NCBI GenBank assembly: GCA_938003605.1
Contig: CALKYD010000103.1
Location: 1-5,533 of the forward strand
From: an uncultured Sulfolobales archaeon
GTDB taxonomy: Archaea > Thermoproteota > Thermoprotei_A > Sulfolobales > Desulfurococcaceae
Reading direction: 5' to 3'
DNA length: 5,533 nucleotides
Under the pieces are notes generated by a model that worked only from the letters and a program-made list of their open reading frames with translations, did not search any database and was not told where the DNA came from. Position numbers and translations under genes: made by a program. This document shows, piece by piece, positions 3,840 through 5,533 of the stretch; position 1 is the stretch's first letter; every line of letters starts with the position of its first letter.

Positions 3840-4880
3840 CTATTGTTTAATGCTTTTCCAGGCCCTCGGATACACGTCTGGACTCATGTAGACTCTCTTG
3901 GTCTTAACTACGATGCCTTTACTTAATGCAGCCATCTCTTCAGCGCTGTAAAGCGCTTGACCTAGTGCGACTAGCTCTCCTTTAAGAGTGAACAAGGCCG
4001 CTGTTGAACCTTTAGTTACATCCTTAGTTAGCATCACTAAACCAGGGGCAGCTAGGCTAGCTCCATGCGCTATCGATCCAACGGCTGTATCCCTAATTAC
4101 TATTTTCGGTAAGTGAGCTACAGTAACTTCAACAGGCTGCACTACCCTCCTGAGTAAGCGCTCATCACTGAGAGTTCTCCACAAGTATAGGGCTTCAGAG
4201 ACATCCTGCATTTTGACTAACGTTTCATCCTCCTTAAATGGCCCAGCCCTAGTCCTCCTCAGCTCCCTCATGTGGGCTCCAATACCTAGTACTAAACCTA
4301 CATCGTGCGCAAGCTTTCTCATGTAAGTCCCTGGATCGCACGTTACTTTAACTAAGGAGTATCTCCCTGAATGCTCTAAGAGCTCTATGCTGTGAATTGT
4401 TTTAACTCTAATAGATCTCTTGACGCTAGACCTCAGCGGAGGCCTTTGATATATTCGTCCAATAAATAGCTTTAGAGCCTCCCTAACTCTCTCTTCAGGC
4501 ACTTCGCTGTGGAATTGCATAACCATTACATACTCCTTCAATGTATGGACGACGCTTCCTACAACTTTAGTTGCATTCCCTAAAGCTACTGGAAGCACTC
4601 CAGTGACCTTTGGATCCAGCGTTCCTCCATGGCCAGCTTTACTAATGCCGAACATCCTCTTTATCCATGCAACCACTTCATGGCTTGTTGGTCCAGGAGG
4701 CTTATCTAAGTTTATCACACCATTCTCTAAATGGCTTCTAATATCCCTGCTGTATGGTGGAGTTCCATACTTAGGATCAGTGTCTTCATCTCTCACAACT
4801 ATCCATTCATGCTTTATGCAAGCTTTAGCTGCTAGATCGTTGAGGAAGGAAAGCCCATTTCTTCCCCTCAAATAAAGCAC
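3840..4880 (-). CDS. cbf5: tRNA/rRNA pseudouridine synthase Cbf5 (TruB family, archaeal dyskerin)
   Basis: Catalytic subunit of the archaeal H/ACA ribonucleoprotein. With Nop10, Gar1, L7Ae and a guide RNA it converts uridine to pseudouridine in rRNA; archaeal Cbf5 can also make Psi55 in tRNA without a guide. Its 346 residues are close to the Pyrococcus length of about 340. Order of parts: an N-terminal extension (about 1-50); GVINLDKPPGPTSHEVV (54-70); HGGTLDP (84-90) with catalytic Asp89; KEY (115-117) with the active-site Tyr117; QRPPLRSSVKR (145-155); GTYMRKL (184-190) with Arg188; GAHMRELRRTRAGPF (201-215); and a C-terminal PUA domain (about 258-340). All key residues are present. The start is GTG at 4880. 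The upstream frame is open back to a stop at 4905-4907 but has no ATG, GTG or TTG, and there is no ribosome binding site; a TATA-like box about 28 nt upstream suggests a leaderless mRNA. An internal TTG (residue 4) is the alternative. The gene follows rpl14e after 42 nt. Confidence 0.97.
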   Translation of the reverse strand: MLYLRGRNGLSFLNDLAAKACIKHEWIVVRDEDTDPKYGTPPYSRDIRSHLENGVINLDKPPGPTSHEVVAWIKRMFGISKAGHGGTLDPKVTGVLPVALGNATKVVGSVVHTLKEYVMVMQFHSEVPEERVREALKLFIGRIYQRPPLRSSVKRSIRVKTIHSIELLEHSGRYSLVKVTCDPGTYMRKLAHDVGLVLGIGAHMRELRRTRAGPFKEDETLVKMQDVSEALYLWRTLSDERLLRRVVQPVEVTVAHLPKIVIRDTAVGSIAHGASLAAPGLVMLTKDVTKGSTAALFTLKGELVALGQALYSAEEMAALSKGIVVKTKRVYMSPDVYPRAWKSIKQ

Positions 4881-4888
4881 CGTGTTAA

Positions 4889-4902
4889 GAGTTCCGTAAC
4901 TC
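4889..4902. repeat. Short hairpin between rpl14e and cbf5
   Basis: GAGTT (4889-4893) and AACTC (4898-4902) are a perfect 5-bp inverted repeat around a 4-nt loop, 8 nt before the cbf5 GTG. It lies between the proposed TATA box and start site, so it would be present only in readthrough RNA from rpl14e. No U tract follows it, so it is not a clear terminator. Confidence 0.25.
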
Positions 4903-4904
4903 CA

Positions 4905-4912
4905 TTAAAATA
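4905..4912 (-). promoter_or_regulatory. Internal promoter for cbf5
   Basis: TATTTTAA on the minus strand is centred near 4908, predicting a start near 4882, 2 nt before the cbf5 GTG. It lies just past the rpl14e stop codon. It would give cbf5 its own leaderless transcript in addition to any readthrough from the cmk and rpl14e genes. Confidence 0.45.
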
Positions 4913-4922
4913 GCTTATTTAT

Positions 4923-5213
4923 TCAGATGGGCTTTACCTCAATCCTTACTTTCTCCTTCATAAACTCCGCTAAACTCGCTTCCTCTAATGCTTTAAGGAC
5001 TTCTTCGTCGCTCGCCCCCTTCTGTATATTGATTCTAACGTCAAGAGGCTCTATGTGCTTTATGTTAACTCTCCTCCTCTTTACACCGGTTAAGCTCTTC
5101 GGCCCAGTCACTAGGACGAAGTTGTCGTCAATTATATTCACTATGACGCACTTTAAGCCGGCCTCTCTGCCAGACACTTTTACGCATAGTCTCCCAACTT
5201 CTATTGCAGGCAT
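4923..5213 (-). CDS. rpl14e: Large-subunit ribosomal protein L14e
   Basis: Ribosomal protein shared by archaea and eukaryotes and absent from bacteria (eL14). At 96 residues it has the archaeal family length. The N-terminal half is an SH3-like KOW domain: [20 protein letters not shown] (5-24) followed by [14 protein letters not shown] (25-38). A basic [13 protein letters not shown] segment (45-57), typical of the family, would face rRNA. The remainder, with [12 protein letters not shown], is predicted helical. The start is ATG at 5213, with a GGGGA motif 5 nt before it. It lies 42 nt after the cytidylate kinase gene and 42 nt before cbf5. The order cytidylate kinase, L14e, Cbf5 is common in crenarchaeal genomes, which supports all three calls. 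Confidence 0.96.
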   Translation of the reverse strand: MPAIEVGRLCVKVSGREAGLKCVIVNIIDDNFVLVTGPKSLTGVKRRRVNIKHIEPLDVRINIQKGASDEEVLKALEEASLAEFMKEKVRIEVKPI

Positions 5214-5255
5214 AAAGTTCCCCAGCCTTCCAGCTTAGATAGAGAGAGGACGCCC

Positions 5256-5533
5256 TTAGTTTTTATTGTTTTCTCCAGTTGCCTTTAGTAATCTTCCTAC
5301 AGCTACGCTTACTATTAAATCAACGTCCTCTGGACTAAGTTTACCTGTATTTATTGTTAAGTCAAAGACATCTGTGTCCCTAGGATCTATGCCGTAGTAC
5401 TCTATGAACCTCCTTAACTGAGAGTACTCTCTAACTATGGTCTCCCTTAGTGAATCCTCTAATTTCTTACAGTCCCTCATGGATATTCTCATAGCTCTAG
5501 TTAATAGATCGGCTGTTATGAGTACCTTAACAT
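5256..5533 (-). CDS. cmk: Cytidylate kinase, archaeal type (3' part; start lies outside the window)
   Basis: Phosphorylates CMP and dCMP with ATP in pyrimidine nucleotide synthesis and salvage. Only the last 91 complete codons are present; the frame stays open to the right edge, upstream of an internal ATG at 5492 that should not be taken as the start. Visible parts: a core strand VKVLITADLLTRAMRI (5531-5484), in the place where family members read KIWLKAPLEVRAKRI; the lid region, with arginines in RISMRD and RETIVREYSQLRRF; YYGIDPRDTDVFDLTINTGK, matching the family pattern YGID...YDLVINT; and LSPEDVDLIV. The P-loop (GPPGSGKST type) would be encoded outside the window. The frame ends at TAA (5258-5256). 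Downstream are rpl14e and cbf5 on the same strand. Adenylate kinase is the nearest alternative, but the YGID and INT pattern fits cytidylate kinase. Confidence 0.9.
   Translation of the reverse strand, partial: VKVLITADLLTRAMRISMRDCKKLEDSLRETIVREYSQLRRFIEYYGIDPRDTDVFDLTINTGKLSPEDVDLIVSVAVGRLLKATGENNKN

Noticed and set aside
4142..4176. C-box-like GTGATGA on the minus strand
   Set aside because: It lies inside the conserved cbf5 coding sequence, and no CTGA box follows at a usable distance.

Overview
The window looks like chromosomal DNA from a thermophilic archaeon of the Thermoproteota (Crenarchaeota). The support is: Nep1, Cbf5 and ribosomal protein L14e, which bacteria lack; a tRNA gene interrupted by a 28-nt intron with a bulge-helix-bulge fold outside the anticodon loop; very GC-rich tRNAs without encoded CCA; TTTAAA-type TATA boxes; GTG and TTG starts; and a thioredoxin reductase of crenarchaeal type. 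Genus and order cannot be settled from the sequence. Nothing in it looks mobile: no transposase, integrase, CRISPR array or long repeat.

Layout, left to right. Positions 1-47 may hold the first 15 codons of a minus-strand gene leaving the window. Next comes a perfect AT-rich palindrome (148-172) just past the stop codon of trxB (175-1170, minus). trxB and a small membrane-protein gene of unknown function (1282-1650, plus) diverge from one TATA-like element. The membrane-protein gene is followed by tRNA-Glu(CTC) (1664-1766, plus), whose intron lies in the variable loop. Convergent to it is nep1 (1806-2498, minus), preceded by a 51-codon open frame (2499-2654, minus) that abuts the nep1 start; the two probably form an operon. 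A symmetric TATA box at 2677-2685 separates this operon from a sugar-1-phosphate nucleotidyltransferase (2733-3434, plus). tRNA-Lys(TTT) (3546-3619, minus) follows, then about 220 bases with no convincing gene. The right third is a minus-strand cluster: cytidylate kinase (partial, 5256-5533), rpl14e (4923-5213) and cbf5 (3840-4880).

Functional theme. Most of the window serves translation: two tRNAs, a ribosomal protein, the catalytic subunit of the H/ACA pseudouridine synthase (Cbf5), and Nep1, which N1-methylates a pseudouridine in 16S rRNA. TrxB (thiol redox), cytidylate kinase (CTP/dCTP supply) and the nucleotidyltransferase (sugar activation) are housekeeping metabolism.

Two start types can be seen. 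Three genes (the left-edge frame, the 51-codon frame and cbf5) have no Shine-Dalgarno sequence and start about 27-28 nt from a TATA centre, as leaderless mRNAs do. trxB, the membrane protein, nep1, the nucleotidyltransferase and rpl14e have G-rich GGTG/GGGG-type ribosome binding sites. I see no large undescribed system. The best leads are the 51-codon frame ahead of nep1, the non-canonical tRNA intron, and the shared symmetric promoters.
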